Shown: positions 52,975-61,918 of the stretch, in pieces
Position numbering within the stretch: the first letter of the stretch is position 1
Layout of the letters: the number at the start of each line of letters is the position of its first letter
Source: Lachnospiraceae bacterium G41
Lineage (GTDB): Bacteria; Bacillota; Clostridia; Lachnospirales; Lachnospiraceae
Reading direction: 5' to 3'
DNA: 64,000 nucleotides
Assembly (NCBI GenBank): GCA_900100245.1
Contig: FNEU01000003.1
Span: 124,001 to 188,000 of the forward strand
The notes under the pieces: model-generated
Seen by the model: the letters and a program-made list of their open reading frames with translations, nothing else
Told to the model about the DNA's origin: nothing
The model's database searches: none
Made by a program: the position numbers and the translations under genes

Positions 52975-53277
52975 ATGGTAAAGCATGTAATTGTCTGGAC
53001 ACTCAAAGATGAGTATTCGGCTGAAGAAAAAGAGAATATAAAAAAGGGTATAAAAGAAGGGCTCGAAGGCCTTAAAGGAAAGATTCCCGGACTTGTTGAC
53101 ATCAAGGTAAACATCAACGCACTTGCAAGCTCGAATGCAGATCTTATGCTTGATTCGACATTTGAAAGCGAAGAAGCTCTCAAAGGCTATTCCGTTCATC
53201 CCGAGCACGTTGCAGTTGCAAACGGCAAAGTCAGACCTTATACCGCAGTAAGAAGTTGCCTTGACTTCGAAGTATAA
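52975..53277 (+). CDS. Dabb-domain (stress-responsive alpha/beta barrel) protein
   Basis: 100 residues, one dimeric ferredoxin-like domain. MVKHVIVWTLKDEYSAEEKE at the start and the YSVHPEHVAVANGKVRPYTA end are typical of Dabb proteins. Biochemical role in bacteria unknown. ACGAAAGGAAC precedes the ATG. Confidence 0.85.
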   Translation: MVKHVIVWTLKDEYSAEEKENIKKGIKEGLEGLKGKIPGLVDIKVNINALASSNADLMLDSTFESEEALKGYSVHPEHVAVANGKVRPYTAVRSCLDFEV

Positions 53278-53287
53278 AAGGAAATAT

Positions 53288-54541
53288 ATGAGCGCAGTTG
53301 TAATACTAAAAAAGAATGAAGGAAGGCTCCTAAAATCCGGCGGAGCGTGGGTTTTCGACAACGAAATCGAAAGCATTTTGGGCGAGTATGAAAACGGTGA
53401 AATTGTCATTATAAAAGATAATGACGGCATCACTTTAGGTAAAGGTTTTATCAATGATAATTCCAAAATCAGAGTAAGACTTTTATCGAGAAATGCAGAC
53501 ACCGAAATCGACAGAGCGTTCCTTAGAAAACGTGTAAAAGATGCCTGGGAATACAGGAAAACCGTGATGAAAGATTCATTCGAGGATTCCGATTCCCTAC
53601 GTCTTATTTTCGCGGAAGCTGATTTCCTTCCGGGCCTTGTAATAGATAAGTATAACGACGTCCTGGTTGTTGAATCTTTAGCACTCGGAATCGATATGCT
53701 TAAGGATGTAATTATCGAAGAGTTAAAAGACGTTCTTCGTGAAGACGGCATCAACATTAAAGGCGTATATGAACGTTCCGATTCGCCTGTCAGAAAAAAG
53801 GAAGGAATGTACCTTCACAAAGGCTTTATCGGCGAAGAATTCGACACAAATGTTGAGATAAAAGAGAACGGTATCAAATATATTGTGGATGTTGTAAACG
53901 GCCAGAAAACAGGATTTTTCCTTGACCAGAAATACAACCGTCTTGCAATGCAACGTCTCTGCAAAGGTATGCTTGATATGTCCGATAATTTGGACGGCAA
54001 GGGTACGTTAAAGGTGCTTGACTGTTTTACACATATGGGTACTTTTGCGCTTAACTGTGCAAAGGCCGGAGCAACTAATGTAACAGGTCTTGATATATCC
54101 GAATTTGCCGTAGGACAGGCAACAGAAAATGCCGTCAGAAACAATCTTGAGGATAAGGCAAAATTCAGGTGTGCAAATGTTTTGGACGAACTTCCAAAGC
54201 TCTACGCGGAGGGAGAGAAATACGATCTGGTCATCCTCGATCCGCCTGCTTTTACGAAGTCAAGAGAAGCCACTAAAAATGCAATAAAAGGCTATCGTGA
54301 GATTAATATGAAGGGCATGAAATTAGTCCGCGACGGAGGTTATCTTGCGACCTGTTCCTGCTCACATTTTATGACCGAAGAACTGTTTAAACAGACGATT
54401 TTACAGGCGGCAAAAAGTGTTCATAAAAGACTTACTCAGGTTGAATTCAGAACCCAGGCGCCCGACCATCCGATTCTCTGGGCAGCCGATGAATCATACT
54501 ATCTTAAATTTATAATCTTCCGCGTGACGGATGAAAAATAA
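53288..54541 (+). CDS. SAM-dependent rRNA methyltransferase, RlmI/RlmK-like
   Basis: 417 residues from ATG 53288 (AAAGGAA upstream). N-terminal PUA-like domain (1-75, VILKKNEGRLLKSGGAWVFD), an EEHD-like middle, and a Rossmann methyltransferase domain: motif I VLDCFTHMGTFALNCAKAGA, acidic LDIS, and motif IV YDLVILDPPAFTKSR. The Cys in CSCSH near the end fits the m5C-type RlmI group, which modifies 23S rRNA; target not proven. Ten bases after the Dabb gene. Confidence 0.9.
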   Translation: MSAVVILKKNEGRLLKSGGAWVFDNEIESILGEYENGEIVIIKDNDGITLGKGFINDNSKIRVRLLSRNADTEIDRAFLRKRVKDAWEYRKTVMKDSFEDSDSLRLIFAEADFLPGLVIDKYNDVLVVESLALGIDMLKDVIIEELKDVLREDGINIKGVYERSDSPVRKKEGMYLHKGFIGEEFDTNVEIKENGIKYIVDVVNGQKTGFFLDQKYNRLAMQRLCKGMLDMSDNLDGKGTLKVLDCFTHMGTFALNCAKAGATNVTGLDISEFAVGQATENAVRNNLEDKAKFRCANVLDELPKLYAEGEKYDLVILDPPAFTKSREATKNAIKGYREINMKGMKLVRDGGYLATCSCSHFMTEELFKQTILQAAKSVHKRLTQVEFRTQAPDHPILWAADESYYLKFIIFRVTDEK

Positions 54542-54546
54542 ACAGT

Positions 54547-54573
54547 AAAGTGGTCCCCAGGGCCACTTTTTTT
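54547..54573 (+). terminator. Rho-independent terminator
   Basis: AAAGTGG (54547-54553) with CCACTTT (54563-54569) and seven consecutive T at 54567-54573. A TATAAT at 54590-54595 just downstream may be the -10 of the next gene. Confidence 0.85.
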
Positions 54574-54632
54574 ATGAGGAATCCTATAGTATAATAAATG
54601 GGTAAAAAAATTATGTATGGAGGGATACATTT

Positions 54633-55406
54633 ATGGAATTAAAAGGATTATGGGAAGTTTGTTCCGCACAGATTTTCGATATGCAGAATATGGGAATGGT
54701 GTGGAAAACGAAAGAAGAAGCGGCAGGCATCGATGATGATATGATCAAGATGGTTTTCAGCACGCTTTTTGATTTTAAGGACGACGGTGTATTGGGCATG
54801 ATGATAAAAGGTCCCGCTGCCGATTCTGTTCCCAAGGACGAACTTGATGCTGCCGTTGCTGCAGGAAAAGTAGTAGTTGAAGACGGATTCTGTTATATCT
54901 GTGAAGAAAAAGGCTGGAAAGAGGAAGACGGAAAAGTCTTTATCGACAGCAAAGAATCCGGAGAAATCTTCGGCGAAGCCATCAATCCCTGGAAAGAAGT
55001 AATCGAAGAGGGCAATACCCTTATAGTTCTTGAAAATTATCAGATTGTAAAGGTGGGTGAAACTCCGACGAGTGTTCGTAAAGTCGAGCAAAAAGAACTT
55101 ACCGAAGAGATGAAGGCCGCAGTCGGTACTTACAAAGGTTTGTACACGAGAATGATTTGCGATGACAAGAAGAACGAAGAAGAATTTTCTCTTGAATTAA
55201 AAGATGACGGAAAGGGAATATCAAAGAGAGACGGTCTTGAGATAAAAGTTCCCGACTGGTGTGTTGAAAACGGCGAAGTTAAATTAACCGAAAAATATCT
55301 CGGAAAGATAGATTACACAGGAAAACTGGAAGGAAAGAGCCTTGTTCTTTACAACGGCGATCCCGAAGCTCCCATGACTTACGAATACGTATACGAAAAA
55401 ATCTGA
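54633..55406 (+). CDS. Uncharacterised acidic cytoplasmic protein
   Basis: 257 residues, no signal peptide or membrane helix. Rich in Glu, Asp and Lys; the start MELKGLWEVCSAQIFDMQNM and the C-terminal GKIDYTGKLEGKSLVLYNGD suggest lipocalin-like beta strands, but I do not recognise a family. Single gene between two terminators. ATGGAGGGATAC precedes the ATG. Confidence 0.7.
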   Translation: MELKGLWEVCSAQIFDMQNMGMVWKTKEEAAGIDDDMIKMVFSTLFDFKDDGVLGMMIKGPAADSVPKDELDAAVAAGKVVVEDGFCYICEEKGWKEEDGKVFIDSKESGEIFGEAINPWKEVIEEGNTLIVLENYQIVKVGETPTSVRKVEQKELTEEMKAAVGTYKGLYTRMICDDKKNEEEFSLELKDDGKGISKRDGLEIKVPDWCVENGEVKLTEKYLGKIDYTGKLEGKSLVLYNGDPEAPMTYEYVYEKI

Positions 55407-55419
55407 AGATAAAAAATTT

Positions 55420-55450
55420 AAGGACTCGTTCTGACGGGTTCTTATTTTTT
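55420..55450 (+). terminator. Rho-independent terminator
   Basis: AAGGACTCG (55420-55428) with CGGGTTCTT (55435-55443), two wobble pairs, then A and six T. Confidence 0.8.
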
Positions 55451-55534
55451 ATGAAAATTAAAAACAATGATCGAAAATGCCTGTGAAACCGCAGTTTTCA
55501 CACTTTTAGGCAGTGGTTATTGTCCCTCTTTACA

Positions 55535-55563
55535 TTGACATTTTACCCGCTTAATTGTATAAT
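55535..55563 (+). promoter_or_regulatory. Fully consensus sigma-A promoter
   Basis: TTGACA (55535-55540), exactly 17 nt, TATAAT (55558-55563), 55 bases before the lipoprotein start codon. Confidence 0.85.
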
Positions 55564-55618
55564 GTCGTGTGGCGTTTATGGCAGATACAGCGTTTTAAAT
55601 ACATAAAAAGAGAGATAT

Positions 55619-56527
55619 ATGAAGAAGATAAAAGCAGTACTTCTGATGTCGGTTTTAAGTGCGGTTGCGATGCTTGCTGCCTGCACTAAAGAAACCACCG
55701 GAGATCCAAAAGTTAAATATTTCGTTGACGGCGTGGAAGCAGAAGCTGCGCCGGACAAGAATTTTTATAAAGCAGTTTCAATCGAATCCAACAGCAAGGA
55801 AGCATCCATTGTTTGGGATGTTGCAACATGGTCGCTTGAGACTTCAAACACAACAGGCAAAGAAACGGTTAACGTTTATTTTGAATATCAGAACAAGCCC
55901 GTCACCGTAGACGGAATCGGATTTGATTCCCTTCAGGATGCGTTCAATTACATAGGTGACGGTTCTAAAAGAATCTATCTTACCCGCGATGTCAAAGGTG
56001 GCGGAAATACCGCTGAAGGCGCTGAGATCAATATTGAACTCGGCGGTTTTACTATTGACGGAATCGGCGAAGACACGATTATCAACAATGGAAAAATGAC
56101 CATTTACGGTGCAGGTACGATTACCAACAGCGTAAACGGAGAATATTCAAAGAGTATCGTAAACTACGGCGAACTCACTCTTCAGGGAGTAACCGTTACC
56201 AACGATACCGATTCTGTGGCAATCTGGAATTCCGAGAACGGCAGCAGTGTTCTTACCATCAAAGATTCGGATATTTCTCACAGTCATACAAATGTTATGA
56301 CTGTGGTTAATTCGGGTACCATGGAAATAGTCAGCGGAAGCATTACCGGTGTCGGTGATTCTTTCCATCCCGTGATTTACAACAATCGCGGATCTGCCGT
56401 ACTCACACTGACAGGCGGCAGTGTTACAAATAATGCGGAAGGCTATGCAATCTACAATGAGTCCGGGGTTATCAATCTCGGTGGGACTACCTATACAGAG
56501 TCCTACAATATGCCGTCTGCAGAATAA
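55619..56527 (+). CDS. Putative lipoprotein with beta-helix-like repeats
   Basis: 302 residues. Signal peptide with lipobox MLAAC (Cys22). An N-terminal domain is followed (about 105-295) by irregular repeats of short beta strands rich in Gly, Asn, Ser and Thr (ITNSVNGEYSKSIVNYGELT, LTIKDSDISHSH), as in right-handed beta-helix or adhesin-like surface proteins. Function unknown. Sits behind a perfect consensus promoter, so it is probably well expressed. Confidence 0.78.
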   Translation: MKKIKAVLLMSVLSAVAMLAACTKETTGDPKVKYFVDGVEAEAAPDKNFYKAVSIESNSKEASIVWDVATWSLETSNTTGKETVNVYFEYQNKPVTVDGIGFDSLQDAFNYIGDGSKRIYLTRDVKGGGNTAEGAEINIELGGFTIDGIGEDTIINNGKMTIYGAGTITNSVNGEYSKSIVNYGELTLQGVTVTNDTDSVAIWNSENGSSVLTIKDSDISHSHTNVMTVVNSGTMEIVSGSITGVGDSFHPVIYNNRGSAVLTLTGGSVTNNAEGYAIYNESGVINLGGTTYTESYNMPSAE

Positions 56528-56539
56528 AGGAATTTCCAA

Positions 56540-57010
56540 ATGATACAGTTTTTAAGTGACTTGGTTCACAACGAAGTATTAATGTCTGCGGCTTTAAGCT
56601 GGATACTGGCGCAGATCATAAAAACAATCATCCACCTTTCAATGACAAAAAAATTCGTGCCTGAGAGACTCATAGGCCCCGGCGGAATGCCAAGCTGCCA
56701 TTCTGCAGCGGTTTGCGCCATGGTAACGGCACTTGCATTAAACGAAGGACCCGGCTCATATCTCGTAGCGGTAGCCGGACTCCTCGCAATAGTGGTAATG
56801 TACGATGCCACGGGCGTTAGAAGAGAAACAGGCAACCAGGCTAAAGTCCTAAACGAATTCATCGAAATGTTCAAGAAAAACGGTTCGGAACTTTCAAACG
56901 ATGAAAAGCTAAAAGAGTTCGTCGGACATACTCCGCTTCAGGTTTTCTGCGGAGCACTGCTCGGAATCGGGTTTGCATTCCTCTATTGTCTGGTACTTGT
57001 AAAATTGTAA
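56540..57010 (+). CDS. Divergent PAP2-family membrane protein (DUF212/YuiD-like)
   Basis: 156 residues, three to four membrane helices. GPGGMPSCHSAAVCAMVTAL and MYDATGVRRETGNQAKVLNE are the family motifs, related to acid phosphatase/vanadium haloperoxidase active sites. Possibly a lipid phosphatase; unproven. AAAGGAATTTCC precedes the ATG, 13 bases after the lipoprotein stop. Confidence 0.9.
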   Translation: MIQFLSDLVHNEVLMSAALSWILAQIIKTIIHLSMTKKFVPERLIGPGGMPSCHSAAVCAMVTALALNEGPGSYLVAVAGLLAIVVMYDATGVRRETGNQAKVLNEFIEMFKKNGSELSNDEKLKEFVGHTPLQVFCGALLGIGFAFLYCLVLVKL

Positions 57011-57017
57011 AAAAAAA

Positions 57018-57042
57018 CCGCATGTTTCCATGCGGCTTTTTT
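57018..57042. terminator. Bidirectional terminator between convergent genes
   Basis: CCGCATG (57018-57024), TTTC, CATGCGG (57029-57035), with T run on the right and a run of A on the left. Confidence 0.92.
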
Positions 57043-57895
57043 AATTATTTTCATTCAACCATTTCATATACTCTTTCAGTGCATCATGCCAGTCGGCAAA
57101 CATAAATCCGTTAGTGATTTTAAACATATAGTTTTCAAGAACCGAGTAAGCCGGTCTTTTTGCTTTTGCGGGATATTCGTCACTGGTAAGTCTGTTTACC
57201 TTTACGTTCTTTCCTGCGATTTTAAAGATTTCTTCAGCAAAATCAGCCCATGAGCAGACGCCTTCGCAGGTTCCGTGGAAGGTTCCGTAGTTTTCGGTGA
57301 AAAGAAGCGAATCCATAGCCTTTGCAAGCTCAAATGTACTTGTAGGGCTTCCGACCTGATCGTATACAACGCCGATTTCGTCGCGGTCTTCGGCGAGACG
57401 AAGCATAGTTTTTACGAAGTTTTTGCCGTCACCGTAGAGCCATGCTGTACGGATGATAAAGTATCTTGTGGAAAACTCTTTTACGAAGTTTTCACCTGCG
57501 AGTTTGCTGGCTCCGTAAACACCCTGGGGATTGGGAATATCAAATTCCTTGTAGGGCTCTGTAGCATCACCTGCAAATACATAATCCGTGCTGATATGCA
57601 GGATTTTCGCACCGTTCTTTTCAGCTGCGATACTTAAGTTTCTGGGGCCGATTGCATTGATTTTGTATGCAAGTTCTTCCTGATCTTCGCAAAGATCTAC
57701 AGCGGTGTGAGCCGCGCAGTTGATGATTGCGTAGGGTTTGCAGTTTTCAACGAATGCGAGAACTTCCTCAAGATTTGTGATATCAAGTTCTCCTACATCG
57801 GTATTGATGCATTCGATGTCTGCCCTGTCCTTGTAAAGATTGTTTATGGCGCGTCCAAGCTGGCCGTTTCCGCCGGTAATCAGTAGTTTTATCAT
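57041..57895 (-). CDS. rfbD: dTDP-4-dehydrorhamnose reductase
   Basis: 284 residues, last step of dTDP-L-rhamnose synthesis. NAD(P)-binding ITGGNGQLGRAI (GxxGxxG), catalytic YGASK (Tyr-x3-Lys), and the substrate region YDQVGSPTSTFELAKAM. GGAGAA lies before the ATG. The other rhamnose genes (rfbABC) are not in the window. It starts the polysaccharide region and is divergent from the GT-C-like gene. Confidence 0.93.
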   Translation of the reverse strand: MIKLLITGGNGQLGRAINNLYKDRADIECINTDVGELDITNLEEVLAFVENCKPYAIINCAAHTAVDLCEDQEELAYKINAIGPRNLSIAAEKNGAKILHISTDYVFAGDATEPYKEFDIPNPQGVYGASKLAGENFVKEFSTRYFIIRTAWLYGDGKNFVKTMLRLAEDRDEIGVVYDQVGSPTSTFELAKAMDSLLFTENYGTFHGTCEGVCSWADFAEEIFKIAGKNVKVNRLTSDEYPAKAKRPAYSVLENYMFKITNGFMFADWHDALKEYMKWLNENN

Positions 57896-58007
57896 AATAT
57901 TTTCTCCGAATTTCTTTTAAAACTTTCAATGCAAATTCTAACATCATTCCAAGCAAATGTCCAATGATGGACAAAAGGCGAACAATTAACATAATTTTGT
58001 GGTATAT

Positions 58008-58038
58008 AATTAAGTATTATGTTATAATACACTTAATT
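58008..58038. promoter_or_regulatory. AT-rich inverted repeat in the rfbD / GT-C divergent gap
   Basis: AATTAAGT (58008-58015) and ACTTAATT (58031-58038), exact complements, enclosing TATAAT (58023-58028). Could be an operator over a promoter reading to the right. Nothing else is clear in 57896-58113. Confidence 0.4.
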
Positions 58039-58113
58039 ATGAGAATTTGAATGATATGATGGGTTAAATATGTACGGATATCGATTTTCATTATTTGACC
58101 GCGGGAAATTCTG

Positions 58114-59718
58114 ATGAGTAAAAAAGAGACTGAGAAGAAAAAAATAAATAAGACGAAAGAGGTTAACAAGAGCAGCAAAGATGTCAAAGAGATAGTACTT
58201 AAAATTCTTTTCATCTGCACTCCCTTAATCCTGTCGTTAGTTTTTATGATCATCAAGTGGATAACGCAGGGTTATGTTGCACTTCCCGGCATTAAGTGGA
58301 ACGACGAAGCCGTATATATCAAACTGATTGAAACATATTCGAGATACTTTTCTCCCAAGGGCTACTGGGGATTCGATGCAAACCACGCAATCCTCGGTAC
58401 GGGATCCGCATGGAGCCCCGCAATACTTGCGCCGTATTTTATACCCGCCATCATTTTCCCCGTAGGATATTCCTTCGTGTATATCTGCAATATGGTTTAT
58501 GTCACGGCGGCGAATGCGATTTTTATGGTGCTTACCAAACCTAATTGGAAGAACACTTTAAAGCTTATTCTCGCAGAGGTTACAAGCGTTGTTTTCATAC
58601 TGTACTTAAACACCAACATGTCCGAGATTTTCAGATACGCGCTTGCAATTCTTATCGCCGGACTTTTATACAAAATGTTCTTTGACAAATGTCCGAAATG
58701 GCTTAAATACGTTGTTACTCCGCTCGTAATCATCTACGCGGTTCAGGTTTATACATTTTTTGCATTCTGTATTCCGATTTACGTATTTGCGCTTCTTGCC
58801 AAAAAGAAACTCTGGATAAGAATCCTCGTTTCCGTAATCGCAATGGGCTTTATCGCAACCGCAAGCTACGGACTGCTCCACTTGATTTCGAGCAACTACA
58901 ACATCGGCAAAACCGAAGCGCTTTTAAACGCAGTCAGCGGAGGACATATATTTGCGGCAATAAAAAGCTTTCTTGGAATGATGCGTGACGGATTTGTCGG
59001 TCTCTTTTATTTGAAAAATTACATCAGAACCAACGGCGTTTACATCTTCCATGTGATGATTGCTTTGCTTGTAATCGTAAGTTCGACGCTTACCGCATTC
59101 TCGAAAAGCTCATCCGAAAAAGACAGAGTGATTGCGATTGCATCGGTGTATTCGATTTGCATCTTCTTCCTGATGTACTTAACGCTTTACACCATCGTTC
59201 CCGACACATTTATGAGAGGAACCGAAATAGCAATTATCTTCTGTCTGTACCTTCTGATGATGACCGAAGACAAATACCTTGCATGGACCATCATCCTTTG
59301 CAACGCGACCGGGCTTTTGTTCCTTCCGCTTAACCTTAAAAATTTCCAAGGAACGGAAAGATATTACACAAGCGAAGTTACAACGGAGTGGAAGAGTCTT
59401 GAAAACGAACTAAAAGACGTAATCACCCTAAAAGAAAGCGACAACCCCTGGGACAACACCATCATCATGTACACGATGGAACCGAAAGCTATCTTAGCAA
59501 TGCCCGAGGGATTTGGAATCAATTTTGTTTTAAACAATGATTTCTACGGAAGCGACGCCGAATATCTTTTCATCCCGAGACACAGGCATTTCAGAGATGA
59601 CTGGATAGAGAATGACTACAGCGATCTGATGATAGAACACGCACTCAGTGTGGATTATTTCTACGAGATTGTTTACGAAAACAGCAGTTACATCTGCTAC
59701 CGCAAAAAAGATTTGTAG
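58114..59718 (+). CDS. Polytopic membrane protein of a polysaccharide locus, GT-C-like
   Basis: 534 residues. A Lys-rich cytoplasmic N-terminus (1-28) precedes ten to eleven membrane helices and a C-terminal soluble part of about 130 residues. The first exposed loop has KWNDEAVYIKLIETYS, with acidic residues in the position used by GT-C enzymes. No named family recognised. Probable glycosyltransferase or polymer-assembly protein by context. Confidence 0.7.
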   Translation: MSKKETEKKKINKTKEVNKSSKDVKEIVLKILFICTPLILSLVFMIIKWITQGYVALPGIKWNDEAVYIKLIETYSRYFSPKGYWGFDANHAILGTGSAWSPAILAPYFIPAIIFPVGYSFVYICNMVYVTAANAIFMVLTKPNWKNTLKLILAEVTSVVFILYLNTNMSEIFRYALAILIAGLLYKMFFDKCPKWLKYVVTPLVIIYAVQVYTFFAFCIPIYVFALLAKKKLWIRILVSVIAMGFIATASYGLLHLISSNYNIGKTEALLNAVSGGHIFAAIKSFLGMMRDGFVGLFYLKNYIRTNGVYIFHVMIALLVIVSSTLTAFSKSSSEKDRVIAIASVYSICIFFLMYLTLYTIVPDTFMRGTEIAIIFCLYLLMMTEDKYLAWTIILCNATGLLFLPLNLKNFQGTERYYTSEVTTEWKSLENELKDVITLKESDNPWDNTIIMYTMEPKAILAMPEGFGINFVLNNDFYGSDAEYLFIPRHRHFRDDWIENDYSDLMIEHALSVDYFYEIVYENSSYICYRKKDL

Positions 59719-59737
59719 CCGAGGATTAACGGATTTG

Positions 59738-60484
59738 ATGGAAGACAAAGTCAGTGTTGTAATACCTGTTCACAACGCCGAAAAGTTCATAAAAGAAACG
59801 GTCGAAAGCGTATTCTCGCAAACCTACGACAATATCGAGCTCATCCTTTGTGAGAACAATTCGACCGACTCCACAAGAGACATCCTAAAAGAAATGACCG
59901 ATCCGAGAATAAAGGTACTTAACTTAACGGATGTCAATGACGCAGCGGGCGCCAGAAACGCAGGCGTAAAAGAAGCGGACGGCAGATACATTGCATTTCT
60001 TGATGCGGATGATTTGTGGCAAAAAGACAAGCTCGAAAAACAGATTGCGTTTATGAAAGAAAAAAATGCCGCATTCTGCTTTACCGGTTACGAGTTCGCG
60101 GATGAGGATGCAAAGCCTCTTGGCAAAATCGTAAAAGTGCCCGAGACCATCTCTTACAACGAGGCACTTAGAAACACGACGATTTTTACATCTACCGTTG
60201 CATTCGATATGTCCGTCCTTTCCAAGGAGCAAATCGAAATGCCGCATATAAAGAGCGAGGACACCGCATTATGGTGGAAACTTTTAAGAACGGGTGTTGC
60301 GGCATACGGACTAAACGAAAATCTCGTGTACTACAGAAGACCGTCCAAATCGCTTTCGTCCAACAAGCTTGAAGCGATCAGACGAATCTGGAACCTTTAC
60401 AGAAAACAGGAAAAATTAAGTCTCGCCAAAAGTGTTGTCTGCTTCATAGGCTGGGCAACAAGAGCGGTAGGACGAAGAATATAA
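59738..60484 (+). CDS. Family 2 glycosyltransferase
   Basis: 248 residues, GT-A fold. VSVVIPVHNAEKFIKETVES at the start and the metal-binding FLDADDLWQKDKLEKQ motif. Transfers a sugar from a nucleotide donor during polysaccharide assembly. Start at ATG 59738 or the TTG three bases earlier, which is better spaced from GAGGA. Confidence 0.9.
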   Translation: MEDKVSVVIPVHNAEKFIKETVESVFSQTYDNIELILCENNSTDSTRDILKEMTDPRIKVLNLTDVNDAAGARNAGVKEADGRYIAFLDADDLWQKDKLEKQIAFMKEKNAAFCFTGYEFADEDAKPLGKIVKVPETISYNEALRNTTIFTSTVAFDMSVLSKEQIEMPHIKSEDTALWWKLLRTGVAAYGLNENLVYYRRPSKSLSSNKLEAIRRIWNLYRKQEKLSLAKSVVCFIGWATRAVGRRI

Positions 60485-60507
60485 TTTACAAAACTATTGA
60501 AAGGCGA

Positions 60508-60521
60508 GCCGTAAATACGGC
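60508..60521 (+). other. Hairpin between ribosome binding site and start codon
   Basis: GCCGT-AAAT-ACGGC, placed between AAAGGCGAG (60499-60507) and ATG 60524. It would either block initiation or bring a distant Shine-Dalgarno close to the start. Confidence 0.45.
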
Positions 60522-60523
60522 GA

Positions 60524-61918
60524 ATGAAAATGGGCAAAAAAGATTCCATAAAGCGAATACTGGTTTTACAGCTGGCAACATTCGAGTTTTTGCTTGATGT
60601 CGGCGGATACGCTTTTATCTGGTTTTTCTTTTACAAGAAAATGGTTGAAGTCAGATTCTGGCAAAAGGGCGATGCTTTGGTACTCGCACTCTACGCAGTT
60701 ATTTTAGCCGGATTTTTGATTGTATACGGTGGCGGAAAAATCGGATATTTAAAAAGCTTTGAAATATTCTTATCGCACACATTCTCGATACTTGCGTCAA
60801 ACATTTTTGCATACGGCATCATCTGCCTTATGAACGGAACCGCAATCGATCCGAAATACATGATTATCCTTACGCTGATTCAGCTTTTGTTTGCGCTCGG
60901 ATGGTCATATCTTTCAAACTACATTTACCGTTCGGTATTTGCACCGAGAGACCTTTTGTTAGTCTGCGGCGAGAGACCGGTCGATGAAATCATTGAGAAA
61001 TTCAAGACCAGAAAAGACCGCTTCCAGATAGTCAAGATTATGAATGTTTCGGAAGGTGAGGAAGCAATCCTAAAAGAAATACCCAACAGATATCAGGGCG
61101 TAGTGCTTTGGGATATCCCGATGAACTTCAGAAACAATATTTTGAAATACTGCTATGCGAGATCAATCCGCGTTTATCTTATGCCCAAGATTTCCGACGT
61201 TATCATTCAGGGTGCCGATGTGCTTCACTTCTTCGACACACCGATTCTTTTGACGAGGGAATATCCGCTTAATTTCGAGCAGCGCTGCATCAAGAGAATG
61301 ATTGACCTTTTCTGCTCGATAGTTTTAATCATTCTTACCTCTCCGATAATGCTTATCACCGCGATACTTATTAAGATTACCGACGGCGGTCCTGTCTTTT
61401 ATAAGCAGACGAGAATCACGCTTAACAACAAGCCTTTTAAGATAGTCAAATTCAGATCCATGAAGGTTGATGCCGAGGCCGACGGAAAGGCCAGACTTGC
61501 ATCCAAAAACGACGACAGAATCACGTGGATCGGTAAGTTTATCAGAAAAGTGCGTATCGATGAACTTCCCCAGCTCTTTAACATTTTAAAGGGCGAGATG
61601 TCCTTTATCGGACCGCGTCCCGAGAGACCGGAAATCATCGAGCAGTACATGCAGGAAATCCCTGAGTTTTCCTTCAGAACCAAGGTAAAGGCAGGGCTTG
61701 CGGGCTATGCACAGGTTTACGGCAAATACAACACAACGCCGTACGACAAACTGAAACTCGACTTAGCATACATAGAAGGTTATTCGACCTGGATGGATAT
61801 AAAACTTATGCTTTTAACATTGAGAGTGCTTCTTACTCCCGACGCAACGGAAGGAGTGGGCGAAGATCAGGTTACGGCTATGAAACCCGAGGAGGACAAC
61901 GATGAAAGTACCGTATAG
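60524..61918 (+). CDS. Polyprenyl-phosphate sugar phosphotransferase (initiating glycosyltransferase)
   Basis: 464 residues: four to five N-terminal helices, a Rossmann-like middle, a membrane re-entrant helix, and the C-terminal bacterial-sugar-transferase domain (about 250-445) with FKIVKFRSMK, RIDELPQLFNILKGEMSFIG and GPRPERPE motifs. Loads the first sugar-1-phosphate onto undecaprenyl phosphate. Its last 17 bases overlap the Wzz-like gene. Confidence 0.92.
   Translation: MKMGKKDSIKRILVLQLATFEFLLDVGGYAFIWFFFYKKMVEVRFWQKGDALVLALYAVILAGFLIVYGGGKIGYLKSFEIFLSHTFSILASNIFAYGIICLMNGTAIDPKYMIILTLIQLLFALGWSYLSNYIYRSVFAPRDLLLVCGERPVDEIIEKFKTRKDRFQIVKIMNVSEGEEAILKEIPNRYQGVVLWDIPMNFRNNILKYCYARSIRVYLMPKISDVIIQGADVLHFFDTPILLTREYPLNFEQRCIKRMIDLFCSIVLIILTSPIMLITAILIKITDGGPVFYKQTRITLNNKPFKIVKFRSMKVDAEADGKARLASKNDDRITWIGKFIRKVRIDELPQLFNILKGEMSFIGPRPERPEIIEQYMQEIPEFSFRTKVKAGLAGYAQVYGKYNTTPYDKLKLDLAYIEGYSTWMDIKLMLLTLRVLLTPDATEGVGEDQVTAMKPEEDNDESTV

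Noticed and set aside
52924-53757. Long minus-strand open frame of 277 codons
   Set aside because: It lies across the Dabb and rRNA methyltransferase genes, both with clear family motifs and ribosome binding sites on the plus strand; the minus-strand product is low-complexity Ser/Phe/Leu-rich, as shadow frames are.
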